A DNA stretch of 64,000 nt from Rhizobium vallis (lineage in GTDB: Bacteria; Pseudomonadota; Alphaproteobacteria; Rhizobiales; Rhizobiaceae), in the NCBI RefSeq assembly GCF_003985155.1, contig NZ_ML133689.1:1-64000 (forward strand). Direction: 5' to 3'. Under the pieces are notes generated by a model that saw nothing but the letters and a program-made list of their open reading frames with translations, was not told the origin of the DNA and made no database searches. Below, piece by piece: positions 1 to 9,499 of this stretch (position 1 is its first letter; every line of letters starts with the position of its first letter). A program made the position numbers and the translations under genes.

Positions 1-399
1 CGCTCCAAACTTCCGCCCAGAGCAACAAACCAGCAATCGCCAATCCGCTTGATTTCTTTAGAACGAGAAACTTCGTCGCCAGCAGCGCCGCCGCCCTCGT
101 TCAGTGAGTGGGCTTATAGAACTAACCCACCGAAACAGTCAACACACCAAACCAAAGTTTTTTGACATTTTTGTAACAGGTTGAAAATCAAGGGTTTTTA
201 GCGCCAACCTTCAAAAACGACCAAAATCTGCCGCCGATCGGGCGGTTTTGAGGATTCGTTTTTGCCAAATCCCGAAGAATGGGTTCAGCGATGGAGACAA
301 GCCATATATGGGGAGCCTGAGCAGGAATTCCAGCCGGCTTGCCTAGGCTATGCCTCACTCGCTAGTTTGGCGGCGAAGAACGATCCGCTGGAGTAAAGA
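1..399. other. Non-coding stretch before the first gene
   Basis: No convincing gene is seen in either strand. The part from about 120 to 240 is AT-rich with runs of T and A and looks like an intergenic regulatory or terminator-proximal region. A short minus-strand frame through positions 1-110 is open but has no start codon in view. The only clear signal is a GGAG Shine-Dalgarno at about 389-392, placed 7 bases before the ATG at 400. The upstream gene lies outside the window. Confidence 0.5.
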
Positions 400-1347
400 A
401 TGCTTGTCCTCGATGAAGAACAGACGCGTGCGGCCCTGCCCTGGCCGGAGCTAATCGAGGCGATCGCCGCCATGTTCCAGAGCGAATGCGTGATGCCGGT
501 GCGCCATCACCACGAAATGGAAGTGCCGAACGAGGAGAGCGCCACACTGCTGCTGATGCCGGCCTGGGTTCCCGGACGCTATGCAGGGGTGAAGACGGTC
601 TCGGTCTTTCCAGGCAATGTGCGGCGGGGTCTGCCGGCAATCTTCGGAACCTATCTGCTTTCCTCCGGCGCTACCGGCGAGATGCTTGCCGCCATCGACG
701 GCGGCGAGTTGACGGCACGGCGAACGGCGGCGGCGTCCGCTCTGGCGGCCCGTCATCTCGCCCGCCCTGACGCAGAGGAGATGCTCGTCTGCGGAACCGG
801 GCGGTTGTCGCTCAACCTAATGTTTGCCCATGGCACGACCCGACCAATCAAGAGGTACCGGGTCTGGGGGCGCAACAGAGAAGCGGCGGAGAAGATCGCG
901 GCCGAAGCACGGGCGCACGGTCTTGATGCCGAGGCGGTCGCGGATGCGCAAGCCGCGGTGCGGACGGCCGATATCGTTTCCTGCGCTACGCTTTCGAGCG
1001 AACCGCTGATATCAGGCGAATGGTTGAAGCCCGGCGCGCATCTCGATCTCGTCGGCGCCTTCAAGCCAAGCATGCGCGAAAGCGACGACGAGGCCATCCG
1101 CCGTGCTTCGGTCTATGTCGACACCCGGGCCGGCGCCATCAGCGAGGCGGGCGATATCGTCCAGCCATTGAAAAGCGGCGTGCTGAAGGAAGGCGACATC
1201 AAGGCTGAGCTTGCGGAACTCGTCAGCGGTGCCCATGGCGGACGAAGCGATTACGCAGAAATCACGCTGTTCAAGTCGGTCGGCGCCGCACTCGAGGATC
1301 TCGCTGGAGCCATTCTTGCCTATGAGACAGTGACGGGCCGAAAGTGA
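400..1347 (+). CDS. Ornithine cyclodeaminase / mu-crystallin family protein
   Basis: 315 residues, the usual family length. The family uses NAD(P) for lyase or imine reductase chemistry on amino acids such as ornithine, alanine or ketimines. Visible family signatures are the substrate-side lysine in YAGVKTV (about residue 66), a Rossmann-type CGTGR near residue 130, the GAHLDLVGAF segment around residue 225 that holds the catalytic Asp in ornithine cyclodeaminase, and the C-terminal FKSVG-A-ED motif. The ATG at 400 has a good GGAG ribosome site. The stop overlaps the hrpB start (GTGA), so the two are probably translationally coupled. The true substrate cannot be told from sequence; the call is at family level only. 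Confidence 0.85.
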   Translation: MLVLDEEQTRAALPWPELIEAIAAMFQSECVMPVRHHHEMEVPNEESATLLLMPAWVPGRYAGVKTVSVFPGNVRRGLPAIFGTYLLSSGATGEMLAAIDGGELTARRTAAASALAARHLARPDAEEMLVCGTGRLSLNLMFAHGTTRPIKRYRVWGRNREAAEKIAAEARAHGLDAEAVADAQAAVRTADIVSCATLSSEPLISGEWLKPGAHLDLVGAFKPSMRESDDEAIRRASVYVDTRAGAISEAGDIVQPLKSGVLKEGDIKAELAELVSGAHGGRSDYAEITLFKSVGAALEDLAGAILAYETVTGRK

Positions 1348-3809
1348 CGATCAGTGCATCACTGCCGGAACTTCCGGTTTCCCATATCCTGCCAGCCGTC
1401 GGTGTCGCCTTGGCCGAGCAGCGACGCGCCGTTCTTTCCGCACCGCCCGGCGCCGGCAAGACGACGCTGGTCCCGCTTTACCTGCTCGATCAGGCTTGGC
1501 GTGGCGACGGCAAGATCATCCTGCTGGAGCCGCGACGGCTTGCGGCGCGGGCAGCGGCAAGCCGGATGGCATCGTTGATCGGCGAACAGGTGGGCGAGAC
1601 GATCGGCTACCGTATGCGCCTCGATAACCGGATTTCCGCAAGGACGCGGGTCGAAGTGGTGACCGAAGGGGTTTTCGCACGGATGATCCTCGACGATCCG
1701 GAACTGACCGGTGTCTCGGCCGTGCTCTTCGACGAATTCCATGAGCGGTCATTGGATGCCGATTTCGGGCTCGCGCTGGCGCTCGACGTCCAGTCGGCGC
1801 TGCGTGACGATCTGCGCATCCTCGTGATGTCGGCGACCCTCGACGTGGGGCGCGTGGCCAGCCTGCTCGATCATCCGCCTGTTATCGAAAGCCTGGGGCG
1901 CAGCTTTCCGATCGACATCCGCTACCAGGATCGGCCGGGCGGCGAACGCATCGAGGATGCGGTTACGCGGGCGATTATCAACGCGCATGCCGATGAGGAC
2001 GGCTCGATCCTCGCCTTCCTGCCCGGCCAGGCCGAAATCACGCGGACCGTCGAGCGGCTGCAGGGACGATTCGGCCCCGAAACGCTGATTGCTCCGCTCT
2101 ACGGCAATCTCAGCCAGAAAGAGCAGGATGCGGCGATCCGACCGGCGCTGAAGGGAACACGCAAGATCGTGCTCGCCACCTCGATCGCCGAAACGTCCAT
2201 CACCATCGACGGCGTCAGGATCGTGATCGACAGCGGATTGCAGCGTCTGCCGGTCTTCGAGGCCTCGACCGGGATCACACGGCTCGAAACCGTGCGGGTG
2301 TCGCGAGCTTCCGCCGATCAGCGGGCGGGCCGCGCGGGACGAACGGAGCCCGGCATTGCATTGAGGCTTTGGCACCAGGGGCAGACGGCGGCACTGCCGG
2401 CTTTCACGCCGCCGCAGATCCTTTCCAGCGATCTCTCGGGGCTGGTGCTCGACCTCGCCCATTGGGGCGTTCAGGATCCGGCAGCACTTGCCTTCGTCGA
2501 TCAGCCGCCGGAAACGACGCTGAGGGAAGCGCGGGCGCTGCTTAGTCAACTGGGCGCGCTCGACAAGGACGGCGCCCTGACGGCGCGCGGCAAGGTGATG
2601 CGCGATCTTGCCCTGCCGCCACGGCTTGCCGCCATGGTCGTATCATCGGGCGAATCGGGCCATGCCCGCGATGCGGCGATGATCGCCGTGCTTCTGACCG
2701 AACAGGGGCTCGGCGGAACAAGCGTCGATATCGAAGAGCGGCTGCGACGCTTCAAGGCCGAGCGGGGCGAAAGAGCCGAAGCCTCGCGACGGCTGGCGGG
2801 GCGGCTGGCCGCCGGCCTCGACACCGGCACTTCAGCATCGCCGGCGCTGGCTGGCCAGCTTCTGCTGCACGCATTCCCTGACCGAATCGCGCTTCAGCGC
2901 GGCGGGCGCGGGCGATTCGTGATGGCGAACGGGCGGGGGGCGGAGCTGCCGGAAACCGAGAGGCTGGCCGGCAGCCAGATGCTTGTCATTGCCGACTTGA
3001 CCGGACGGGCGGCGCAGGCGCGGGTTCTGGCCGCGGCCGAAGTGACGCGCGCCGACGTCGAAGCCGAGCTACCCGGCGAAATCAGGACGGACGACCAGAC
3101 ATTCTTCGACCGGCAGAGCCGGCAGGTACGAGCGCGGCGAGCAACCCGGCTTGGCGCGATCGTCTTTGAGGAGACGCCCTTGCCGCGTCCTTCCGGAACC
3201 GCCGTCACCCAAGCACTGATGGAGGGGGTGCGCGAACTCGGGCTCGATCAGCTTGCCTTCTCGAAGGAGGCGCTGCAGCTACGCGACCGGATTGGATTCC
3301 TTTACCGGACGATCGGCGATCCTTGGCCCGACGTCAGCGACGCCGCCTTACTTTCCCGATTGGACGATTGGTTCGCACCCTTCCAGACGGAGGCCCGCAG
3401 CCTTTCGGAGATTTCGGCAGGCGGGCTTTCCAACGGGCTGATGTCCCTTGTGCCACACGAGTTGCAGCGCGATCTTAGCCGGCTTGCGCCGACGCATTTC
3501 GAGGCGCCGACCGGCCAGCGGCATCCGATCCAGTATGAGGGTGAGGAGCCGGTATTGACGATCCGCGTGCAGGAGCTGTTCGGGCTGAAGCAACACCCGG
3601 CGATTGCCGGAGGCCGCCTGCCGCTGCTCCTGGAACTGACCTCGCCGGCACACCGGCCGATCCAGACGACGCGCGACCTGCCGGGCTTCTGGGCCGGGTC
3701 GTGGAAGGATGTACGCGCCGAAATGCGCGGGCGCTATCCCCGACATCCGTGGCCGGAGCGGCCGGAAGAGGCGTTGCCGACGACACGGGCAAAGCCGCGT
3801 GGTACATGA
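1344..3809 (+). CDS. hrpB: ATP-dependent helicase HrpB (DEAH-type)
   Basis: 821 residues, typical of HrpB. Superfamily 2 helicase motifs appear in order: Walker A PPGAGKTT at residues 34-41, DEFHE (DEAH box variant) at 130-134, SAT near 160, and QRAGRAGR (motif VI) near 325. The C-terminal half ends with the HrpB-specific region rich in Trp and Pro (PGFWAGSW). The family is a DEAH/RHA-like putative RNA helicase of unclear cellular role. The start is a GTG that overlaps the stop of the upstream cyclodeaminase-like gene. A short gap of 23 bases separates it from actS, so hrpB-actS could be co-transcribed. Confidence 0.93.
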   Translation: MTISASLPELPVSHILPAVGVALAEQRRAVLSAPPGAGKTTLVPLYLLDQAWRGDGKIILLEPRRLAARAAASRMASLIGEQVGETIGYRMRLDNRISARTRVEVVTEGVFARMILDDPELTGVSAVLFDEFHERSLDADFGLALALDVQSALRDDLRILVMSATLDVGRVASLLDHPPVIESLGRSFPIDIRYQDRPGGERIEDAVTRAIINAHADEDGSILAFLPGQAEITRTVERLQGRFGPETLIAPLYGNLSQKEQDAAIRPALKGTRKIVLATSIAETSITIDGVRIVIDSGLQRLPVFEASTGITRLETVRVSRASADQRAGRAGRTEPGIALRLWHQGQTAALPAFTPPQILSSDLSGLVLDLAHWGVQDPAALAFVDQPPETTLREARALLSQLGALDKDGALTARGKVMRDLALPPRLAAMVVSSGESGHARDAAMIAVLLTEQGLGGTSVDIEERLRRFKAERGERAEASRRLAGRLAAGLDTGTSASPALAGQLLLHAFPDRIALQRGGRGRFVMANGRGAELPETERLAGSQMLVIADLTGRAAQARVLAAAEVTRADVEAELPGEIRTDDQTFFDRQSRQVRARRATRLGAIVFEETPLPRPSGTAVTQALMEGVRELGLDQLAFSKEALQLRDRIGFLYRTIGDPWPDVSDAALLSRLDDWFAPFQTEARSLSEISAGGLSNGLMSLVPHELQRDLSRLAPTHFEAPTGQRHPIQYEGEEPVLTIRVQELFGLKQHPAIAGGRLPLLLELTSPAHRPIQTTRDLPGFWAGSWKDVRAEMRGRYPRHPWPERPEEALPTTRAKPRGT

Positions 3810-3832
3810 GGGTCATTCAAGGAACCCCCGGC

Positions 3833-5161
3833 ATGATCGACAAGCCTGGTATGATCGATAAGACGCAAAGCCACACGCTGGAAGACCGCCACAGCAGCCG
3901 GAGGCTGCGCCTGCAGACGCTGGTGCGTCTGCGCTGGCTCGCCGTCGGAGGGCAGGCGGTGACGGTGTTCATCGTCGCCTTCTGGCTGAAATTTCCCTTG
4001 CCGCTCATTGCAAGCTGTTCGCTGATCGCCGCCCTTGCGTGGGTGAACTTCTATCTGACGATTCGTTACCCGCCGACGCACCGGCTGGAGTCTCCGGCCG
4101 CCTTTGCGCTGCTCGGCTTCGATCTTCTGCAGCTCTGCGCCCTGCTCTTCATCACCGGTGGACTTGCCAATCCCTTCGCAGCCCTCGTCTGCGTGCCCGT
4201 CATCATATCGTTTGCGTCGCAGCCGATTCGTTACAGCACCGCGCTGATCTGCTTTGCGATGGTCTGCATCACGGTGCTTGCCTTTTCGCCCTTTCCGCTG
4301 CCCTGGTTCGACGGGGTCGAGATCAATGTGCACAATGTCATGCAGTTCGGCGTCTGGTGCTCGATCGCCTCGACGATGGCCTTTGCCGCCTTTTATGCCT
4401 ACCGCGTCTCGATGGAGGCGAGCCAGCTTGCCGACGCGCTGGCGGCGACCGAACTGGTGCTGCAGCGGGAAAAACACCTTTCGCAGCTCGACGGGCTTGC
4501 CGCCGCCGCCGCTCACGAGCTCGGCACGCCGCTTGCGACGATCAGCGTCGTTGCCAAGGAAATGGAGCGGGAACTCAAGGACGACGACCGTTTCCGCGAA
4601 GACGTCATGCTGCTGCGCAGCCAGAGCGAACGCTGCCGTGACATTCTGCGGCGGCTGACGACGCTCTCCTCGGAGGGCGAGGCGCATATGCGCCGGTTGC
4701 CGCTGTCCTCGATGATCGAGGAGATCGTCGCGCCGCATCGGGAATTCGGCATAACGCTCGAGCTCATCGAAAAGAGCCCGCGCAAGAGCGAGCCGGTGAC
4801 TGATCGCAATGCCGGCATCATGTACGGGCTCGGCAACCTCATCGAAAATGCCGTCGACTATGCCAGGGAGAAAGTGACCGTCACCGTCGAGCACGATCAC
4901 GACAAGGTGCTGATCGTCATCGAGGACGACGGTAACGGTTACGCGCCCGACATTCTGACGCGAATCGGCGAACCCTATGTGACCAGACGGCAAAAGGAAG
5001 ATACGGCCGGCGGCCTCGGGCTCGGGCTTTTCATCGCCAAGACGCTGCTGGAGCGCTCGGGCGCATCGCTTGTCTTCGAGAACCGCGACCCGGAAAGTGC
5101 CGGTGCCCGCATCCGCATCGAATGGCCGCGCATGCTGATCGACGCAAATTCGACAAAATGA
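3833..5161 (+). CDS. actS: Redox sensor histidine kinase ActS (RegB/PrrB family)
   Basis: 442 residues from the ATG at 3833, preceded by AAGGA 9 bases upstream; in-frame codons further upstream lie inside hrpB and are not needed. A six-helix membrane domain covers about residues 36-190. It holds the quinone-sensing heptad GGLANPF (109-115) known in RegB. The HisKA box is HELGTPLATI with phospho-accepting His228. Cys268 in SERCRD matches the redox-active cysteine position of RegB. ATPase boxes follow: NLIENA (335-340), DDGNGY and GLGLGLF. It pairs with actR 66 bases downstream. In rhizobia ActSR links redox/acid conditions to CO2 fixation, nitrogen and respiratory genes. Confidence 0.93.
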   Translation: MIDKPGMIDKTQSHTLEDRHSSRRLRLQTLVRLRWLAVGGQAVTVFIVAFWLKFPLPLIASCSLIAALAWVNFYLTIRYPPTHRLESPAAFALLGFDLLQLCALLFITGGLANPFAALVCVPVIISFASQPIRYSTALICFAMVCITVLAFSPFPLPWFDGVEINVHNVMQFGVWCSIASTMAFAAFYAYRVSMEASQLADALAATELVLQREKHLSQLDGLAAAAAHELGTPLATISVVAKEMERELKDDDRFREDVMLLRSQSERCRDILRRLTTLSSEGEAHMRRLPLSSMIEEIVAPHREFGITLELIEKSPRKSEPVTDRNAGIMYGLGNLIENAVDYAREKVTVTVEHDHDKVLIVIEDDGNGYAPDILTRIGEPYVTRRQKEDTAGGLGLGLFIAKTLLERSGASLVFENRDPESAGARIRIEWPRMLIDANSTK

Positions 5162-5227
5162 GTTTATGGGCATAAGTAGAAATTGCGGTTGACCGAGATA
5201 GGCGCTCAGTCGCCAGGACCCGAGACG

Positions 5228-5806
5228 ATGACAGAACAGAATCATGAAAATTTCGCCGTGTCGGATGAAGACCATATCGGTCCCGACGCCAGTCTGCTGA
5301 TCGTCGACGACGACGGGCCGTTCCTGCGCCGTCTGGCGCGAGCCATGGAAACGCGGGGCTTCCAGGTGGAAACGGCCGAATCAGTGGCGGAGGGCGTTGC
5401 GAAATCGAAGGGCCGGCCGCCGAAATATGCGGTGGTCGATCTTCGGCTCGGCGACGGCAACGGGCTCGACGTCATCGAAGCGATCCGCCAGCGGCGCGAT
5501 GACACCAGGATTATCGTGCTGACCGGCTATGGAAATATCGCAACGGCGGTAACCGCTGTGAAGCTCGGCGCGGTCGACTATCTTGCAAAGCCGGCCGATG
5601 CCGACGACGTCTTCTCGGCGCTGACGCAGCGCCCGGGCGAAAAGGCGGAACTTCCGGAAAATCCGATGTCAGCCGACCGTGTGCGCTGGGAACACATTCA
5701 GCGGGTCTATGAAATGTGCGAGCGCAACGTCTCCGAAACGGCGCGCCGGCTCAACATGCACCGGCGCACGCTGCAGCGTATCCTTGCCAAACGCGCGCCG
5801 AAATAA
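5228..5806 (+). CDS. actR: Response regulator ActR (RegA/PrrA family)
   Basis: 192 residues from ATG 5228. Receiver domain: acidic pair VDDD at 26-29, phospho-acceptor Asp71 in AVVDLRLGDG, Thr99 and Lys121. A proline-bearing linker follows, then a Fis-type helix-turn-helix (about 155-190) with NVSETARRLNMHRRTLQRIL, nearly invariant in RegA/PrrA/ActR proteins. It is the DNA-binding partner of ActS directly upstream. An in-frame start 45 bases earlier has no better ribosome site and would add residues not typical of the family. The gene ends 12 bases before the stop of the convergent mmcB with no clear hairpin between them. Confidence 0.95.
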   Translation: MTEQNHENFAVSDEDHIGPDASLLIVDDDGPFLRRLARAMETRGFQVETAESVAEGVAKSKGRPPKYAVVDLRLGDGNGLDVIEAIRQRRDDTRIIVLTGYGNIATAVTAVKLGAVDYLAKPADADDVFSALTQRPGEKAELPENPMSADRVRWEHIQRVYEMCERNVSETARRLNMHRRTLQRILAKRAPK

Positions 5807-5818
5807 GCAGGCGCAGGA

Positions 5819-6313
5819 TCAGACATCATCCGGATTGAACGGTTTTCCGTTCGCCCATTCGGCCATCATCAGCCTTTGGGCGGCGGCCCGCGAGAAATTG
5901 AGCGTGACCGATTTGCGCGTGGCAGCGGCCATGCGGTGTTCCGGCGCCTCGCGAATCATATGGGCGCCATAACCGTCCGAGAGGAAAAGCCCGCATTCCT
6001 CGGGAAAGATCTCGAGCGGTACATCCTGGTGGGTCGCAAAGAACAGGCGGTCGCAATGCAGCCTGTATTCCGGCCATTTGCGATCCACTCTGAAGTCCTC
6101 GATCGACGTCTTGATTTCGATGATCCAGACCTCGCCCTTTTCCGAAAGGGTGATCAAATCGGCACGACGGCCGCTGGCCAGCGGCAGTTCGGGCAGCACG
6201 GCATGGCGCATTTCATGCAGTAATATCTGCGTGCCCCGCCGCACCATCATGGCTCTGTCCGATTGCCGGCCATCGATTAACGGATTGTTATTGTAAACAC
6301 TCAAAATCGTCAT
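5819..6313 (-). CDS. mmcB: MmcB family DNA repair protein (PD-(D/E)XK nuclease-like)
   Basis: 164 residues, matching the DUF1052/MmcB family linked in Caulobacter to mitomycin C resistance. The nuclease-like core is visible: GRRADLITL with Asp52, then EVWIIEIKTS with Glu66 and Lys68 forming the D...ExK triad. Family knowledge says it is an SOS-controlled repair nuclease of alphaproteobacteria. I looked for the alphaproteobacterial LexA box (GTTC-N7-GTTC) in the 180-base divergent region and did not find a good match, so SOS control is not supported here. Transcribed divergently from the L,D-transpeptidase gene. Confidence 0.85.
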   Translation of the reverse strand: MTILSVYNNNPLIDGRQSDRAMMVRRGTQILLHEMRHAVLPELPLASGRRADLITLSEKGEVWIIEIKTSIEDFRVDRKWPEYRLHCDRLFFATHQDVPLEIFPEECGLFLSDGYGAHMIREAPEHRMAAATRKSVTLNFSRAAAQRLMMAEWANGKPFNPDDV

Positions 6314-6492
6314 GGATAACCATCGCAGGGGCTGGCGTGTTGTTGCAAAAAAACCATGCGCTTCTAATTTGCGCGGCAGACGGATTTGTCGCGCTGCAGT
6401 AGCCTTGCAAAGCGCAAGTTAATCGAAAATAAACCATAATCAACGATGGTCGAAAGACCGTTCTCCTTGCCCCAAAACTTCAAGAGTCATCC

Positions 6493-7176
6493 ATGCGCAT
6501 CCGCAATGCTTTCCCTGTATTTGGCCTGCTGACGACGCTCGCACTGGCCGGTTGCTCCACGAGTTCCGACAGCGCGTCCGTTGACAACAAGGGCGCAGGC
6601 CCGACAGTACAGACGGCACAAATCTTCGATGACGCCTACGGCGTGACGAAGGATGCCGGATACTCGCTGCCGGCGATCCCGATCAGCCGGGTCAAGCCGC
6701 AGTTCCGCCGCCAGGTCGTCAACTACGAGACCACCGAGCGCCCCGGCACGATCATCGTCAATACGCGCGAGCGCTTCCTCTATTACATCCTCGCCAACGG
6801 CAAGGCGATGCGCTACGGCATCGGCGTCGGCAAGCAGGGCTTCGCATGGGCCGGCACCGCCTACGTCGCCTGGAAGCAGGAATGGCCGACCTGGCACCCG
6901 CCGAAGGAAATGGCCGTCCGCCGTCCCGATGTCGCCAAATATGTCGAAGACGGCATGGGCCCGGGTCTCAGCAATCCGCTCGGCGCACGCGCCATGTATC
7001 TCTTCAACGAGGACGGCAAGGATACGCTCTTCCGCCTGCACGGCACGCCGGAATGGGCTTCGATCGGCACTGCCGCTTCCTCGGGCTGCATTCGCCTGAT
7101 GAATCAGGACGTCATCGATCTCTACAGCCGCGTCCGTCCCGGCAAGGGCACGTCCAAGGTCGTCGTCATTCAGTAA
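6493..7176 (+). CDS. L,D-transpeptidase (YkuD domain) lipoprotein
   Basis: 227 residues. A lipoprotein signal peptide is plain: MRIRN, a hydrophobic core, and lipobox LAGC with the lipidated Cys21. The YkuD catalytic domain covers roughly residues 85-225 and contains the signature HGTPEW (His183) and SSGCIRL with nucleophile Cys199. Such enzymes make 3-3 crosslinks in peptidoglycan or anchor outer-membrane proteins, which fits rhizobia, whose walls are rich in L,D-crosslinks. Acts in the periplasm, anchored to a membrane. Monocistronic: divergent promoter region upstream, strong terminator downstream. The exact L,D-transpeptidase type cannot be told. Confidence 0.92.
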   Translation: MRIRNAFPVFGLLTTLALAGCSTSSDSASVDNKGAGPTVQTAQIFDDAYGVTKDAGYSLPAIPISRVKPQFRRQVVNYETTERPGTIIVNTRERFLYYILANGKAMRYGIGVGKQGFAWAGTAYVAWKQEWPTWHPPKEMAVRRPDVAKYVEDGMGPGLSNPLGARAMYLFNEDGKDTLFRLHGTPEWASIGTAASSGCIRLMNQDVIDLYSRVRPGKGTSKVVVIQ

Positions 7177-7202
7177 GCTAGATATCGAATTCGGTATAAA
7201 GA

Positions 7203-7236
7203 AGGCCGCCGGGACTGTCGTTCCGGCGGCCTTTTT
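7203..7236. terminator. Rho-independent terminator between the L,D-transpeptidase gene and glcB
   Basis: A perfect 10-bp stem, AGGCCGCCGG (7203-7212) with CCGGCGGCCT (7223-7232), 10-base loop, then TTTT on the + strand. It sits 26 bases after the L,D-transpeptidase stop and just before the glcB stop on the other strand. A run of A/G before the stem gives a weaker T-rich tail on the minus strand, so it may serve both genes. Confidence 0.9.
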
Positions 7237-7243
7237 GTATTCA

Positions 7244-9415
7244 TCATACGGACTGCTTTGACTTCAGCTCGAGGCGGCGGCGGTGAAGCACCGGCTCGGT
7301 GTAGCCGTTCGGCTGCTCCCTGCCCTTCAGGACGAGATCGAGGGCGGCCTGGAAGGCGATCGAATCATCGAAATTGGCGGCCATCGGCTGATAGGCGGGG
7401 TCCGACGCGTTCTGCCGGTCGACCACGGCCGCCATGCGTCGCATCGTTTCGACGATCTGAGCCCCGGTGACCACCTTGTGGTGCAGCCAGTTCGCCATGT
7501 GCTGGGCCGAGATGCGCAATGTCGCGCGATCTTCCATCAGGCCAATATTGTTGATGTCGGGCACCTTCGAGCAGCCGACGCCGTGGTCGATCCAGCGCAC
7601 GACATAACCGAGGATACCCTGGGCATTGTTGTCGAGCTCGCGCTGGATCTCCTCCGGTGTCCAGTTCGGCCGCACCGCAACCGGCACGGAGAGGATATCG
7701 GAGAGCTTGGCACGGGCGCGGTCCTTCAGGCCCTGCTGGACCCTGGCGACATTGACGCGGTGGTAGTGCGTGGCATGCAGGGTCGCTGCCGTCGGCGATG
7801 GCACCCAGGCGGTGTTGGCGCCGGCCTTCGGATGGGCGATCTTCTGTTCCAGCATCGCCGCCATCAGATCCGGCATCGCCCACATGCCCTTGCCGATCTG
7901 GGCATGGCCGGAGAGGCCGCATTCGAGGCCGATATCGACGTTCCAATTCTCATAGGCTGAAATCCAGGCCGCCTGGCGCATGTCGCCCTTGCGAATCATC
8001 GGACCGGCTTCCATCGAGGTGTGGATCTCGTCGCCGGTGCGATCGAGGAAGCCGGTATTGATGAAGACGACGCGCTCGCGGGCGGCGCGGATGCACTCCT
8101 TGAGATTGATGGTCGTGCGGCGCTCCTCATCCATGATGCCCATCTTGATGGTGTTGCGCGCCAGGCCAAGCGCATCTTCGACCCGCGAGAAGATCTCGAC
8201 GGCGAAGGCAACCTCTTCAGGCCCATGCATCTTCGGCTTGACCACATATACGGAGCCGGCGCGGGAATTCTTCCGCCGGCCGGCCGGGCCGATATCATAA
8301 AGCGCGATCAGGCCGGTGATGACAGCATCCATGATGCCCTCAGGCACTTCGTTTCCGTCGCGGTCGAGGATCGCCGGATTGGTCATGAGGTGGCCGACAT
8401 TGCGCACCAGCATCAACGAGCGGCGATGCAGCTCGAAGGCCGCACCGTCGGCACCGGTATAGTCCAGATCCGGATTGAGCTTGCGGATGAAGCTCGTTCC
8501 GGCCTTTGCCACTTCTTCCTGCAGATCGCCTTTCATCAGGCCGAGCCAATTGCGATAGACGGTGACCTTGTCCTCGGCATCGACAGCGGCAATCGAATCC
8601 TCACAGTCCATGATGGTCGTGATCGCCGATTCCAGCCAGACATCGGAAATATGAGCGGGATCGGCCTTACCGATCGTCGTGGCCGCATCGATGACGATTT
8701 CGATGTGAATGCCGTTGTTCTTCAGGAGAATATTCGTCGGAGTGGCGGCATCGCCGCGATAGCCGGCAAAATGGCGGCTATCCGTCAGCATTGCCAACTC
8801 GCCATCGACCGATCTGACGACGAGCGCTCCATCCTTGACGGCGAAACTTCCGACGTCCTTCCAGCGCAAGTCCTGCAGCGGCGCTGCGGTGTCGAGGAAA
8901 TCGCGTACCCAGGCGATGACCTTGTCGCCGCGCTTCGGATTGTAGCCCTTGCCCTTTTCGGCGCCGTCGCTTTCGGAAATCGCGTCCGTGCCGTAGAGCG
9001 CATCATAGAGCGAGCCCCAGCGGGCATTGGCGGCGTTGAGCGCATAGCGGGCGTTCATTACAGGGACGACGAGCTGCGGGCCGGCGATCGAGGCGATCTC
9101 CGGGTCGACATTTTCGGTCGAAACCTGGAAGTCCGATCCCTCAGGCAGGAGATAGCCGATTTCGCGGAGGAAGGACTGGTATTCGTCCATATCCGAGGGC
9201 GCACCATGCCGGCGATACCAGTCGTCGATCTTGACCTGCAGTTCGTCGCGTTTTGCCAGCAGCGCGCGATTCTTTGGAGCAAGATCGTGGACGATCGCCG
9301 AAAAATCGGCAAAGAACTTGTCCGCATCGACCGCCAGACCCGGCAATACCTCCTTGACGAGGAAATCGTGAAGGACGGCTTCGATGGCAAGACCGTTCTT
9401 ATCAACGCGGCTCAT
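7244..9415 (-). CDS. glcB: Malate synthase G
   Basis: 723 residues from ATG 9415, which has AGGGAGAA a few bases upstream; this is the standard length of isoform G. It condenses glyoxylate with acetyl-CoA to malate (glyoxylate shunt, cytoplasm). Recognisable segments are [11 protein letters not shown] (active-site Arg), [14 protein letters not shown] (Glu/Asp metal ligands), [16 protein letters not shown], and [20 protein letters not shown] longer in-frame start at 9478 would add 21 residues with no family support. The P450 gene lies 84 bases upstream on the same strand; whether they share a transcript is unclear. No isocitrate lyase gene is in the window. Confidence 0.97.
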   Translation of the reverse strand: MSRVDKNGLAIEAVLHDFLVKEVLPGLAVDADKFFADFSAIVHDLAPKNRALLAKRDELQVKIDDWYRRHGAPSDMDEYQSFLREIGYLLPEGSDFQVSTENVDPEIASIAGPQLVVPVMNARYALNAANARWGSLYDALYGTDAISESDGAEKGKGYNPKRGDKVIAWVRDFLDTAAPLQDLRWKDVGSFAVKDGALVVRSVDGELAMLTDSRHFAGYRGDAATPTNILLKNNGIHIEIVIDAATTIGKADPAHISDVWLESAITTIMDCEDSIAAVDAEDKVTVYRNWLGLMKGDLQEEVAKAGTSFIRKLNPDLDYTGADGAAFELHRRSLMLVRNVGHLMTNPAILDRDGNEVPEGIMDAVITGLIALYDIGPAGRRKNSRAGSVYVVKPKMHGPEEVAFAVEIFSRVEDALGLARNTIKMGIMDEERRTTINLKECIRAARERVVFINTGFLDRTGDEIHTSMEAGPMIRKGDMRQAAWISAYENWNVDIGLECGLSGHAQIGKGMWAMPDLMAAMLEQKIAHPKAGANTAWVPSPTAATLHATHYHRVNVARVQQGLKDRARAKLSDILSVPVAVRPNWTPEEIQRELDNNAQGILGYVVRWIDHGVGCSKVPDINNIGLMEDRATLRISAQHMANWLHHKVVTGAQIVETMRRMAAVVDRQNASDPAYQPMAANFDDSIAFQAALDLVLKGREQPNGYTEPVLHRRRLELKSKQSV

Positions 9416-9499
9416 GTGAGATTCTCCCTGGCAATGACTTGAATGCTGCCACTTTGCCCGGCTTTCATTCATAGTCAATTCCGCAATAATTCGAAAGAT

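Noticed and set aside
1..120. Minus-strand coding piece at the left edge
   Set aside because: The frame is open for about 35 codons but has no start codon or ribosome site, and no family is recognised.
6314..6492. LexA box upstream of mmcB
   Set aside because: No GTTC-N7-GTTC or close variant was found in the divergent region, though SOS control is known in Caulobacter.
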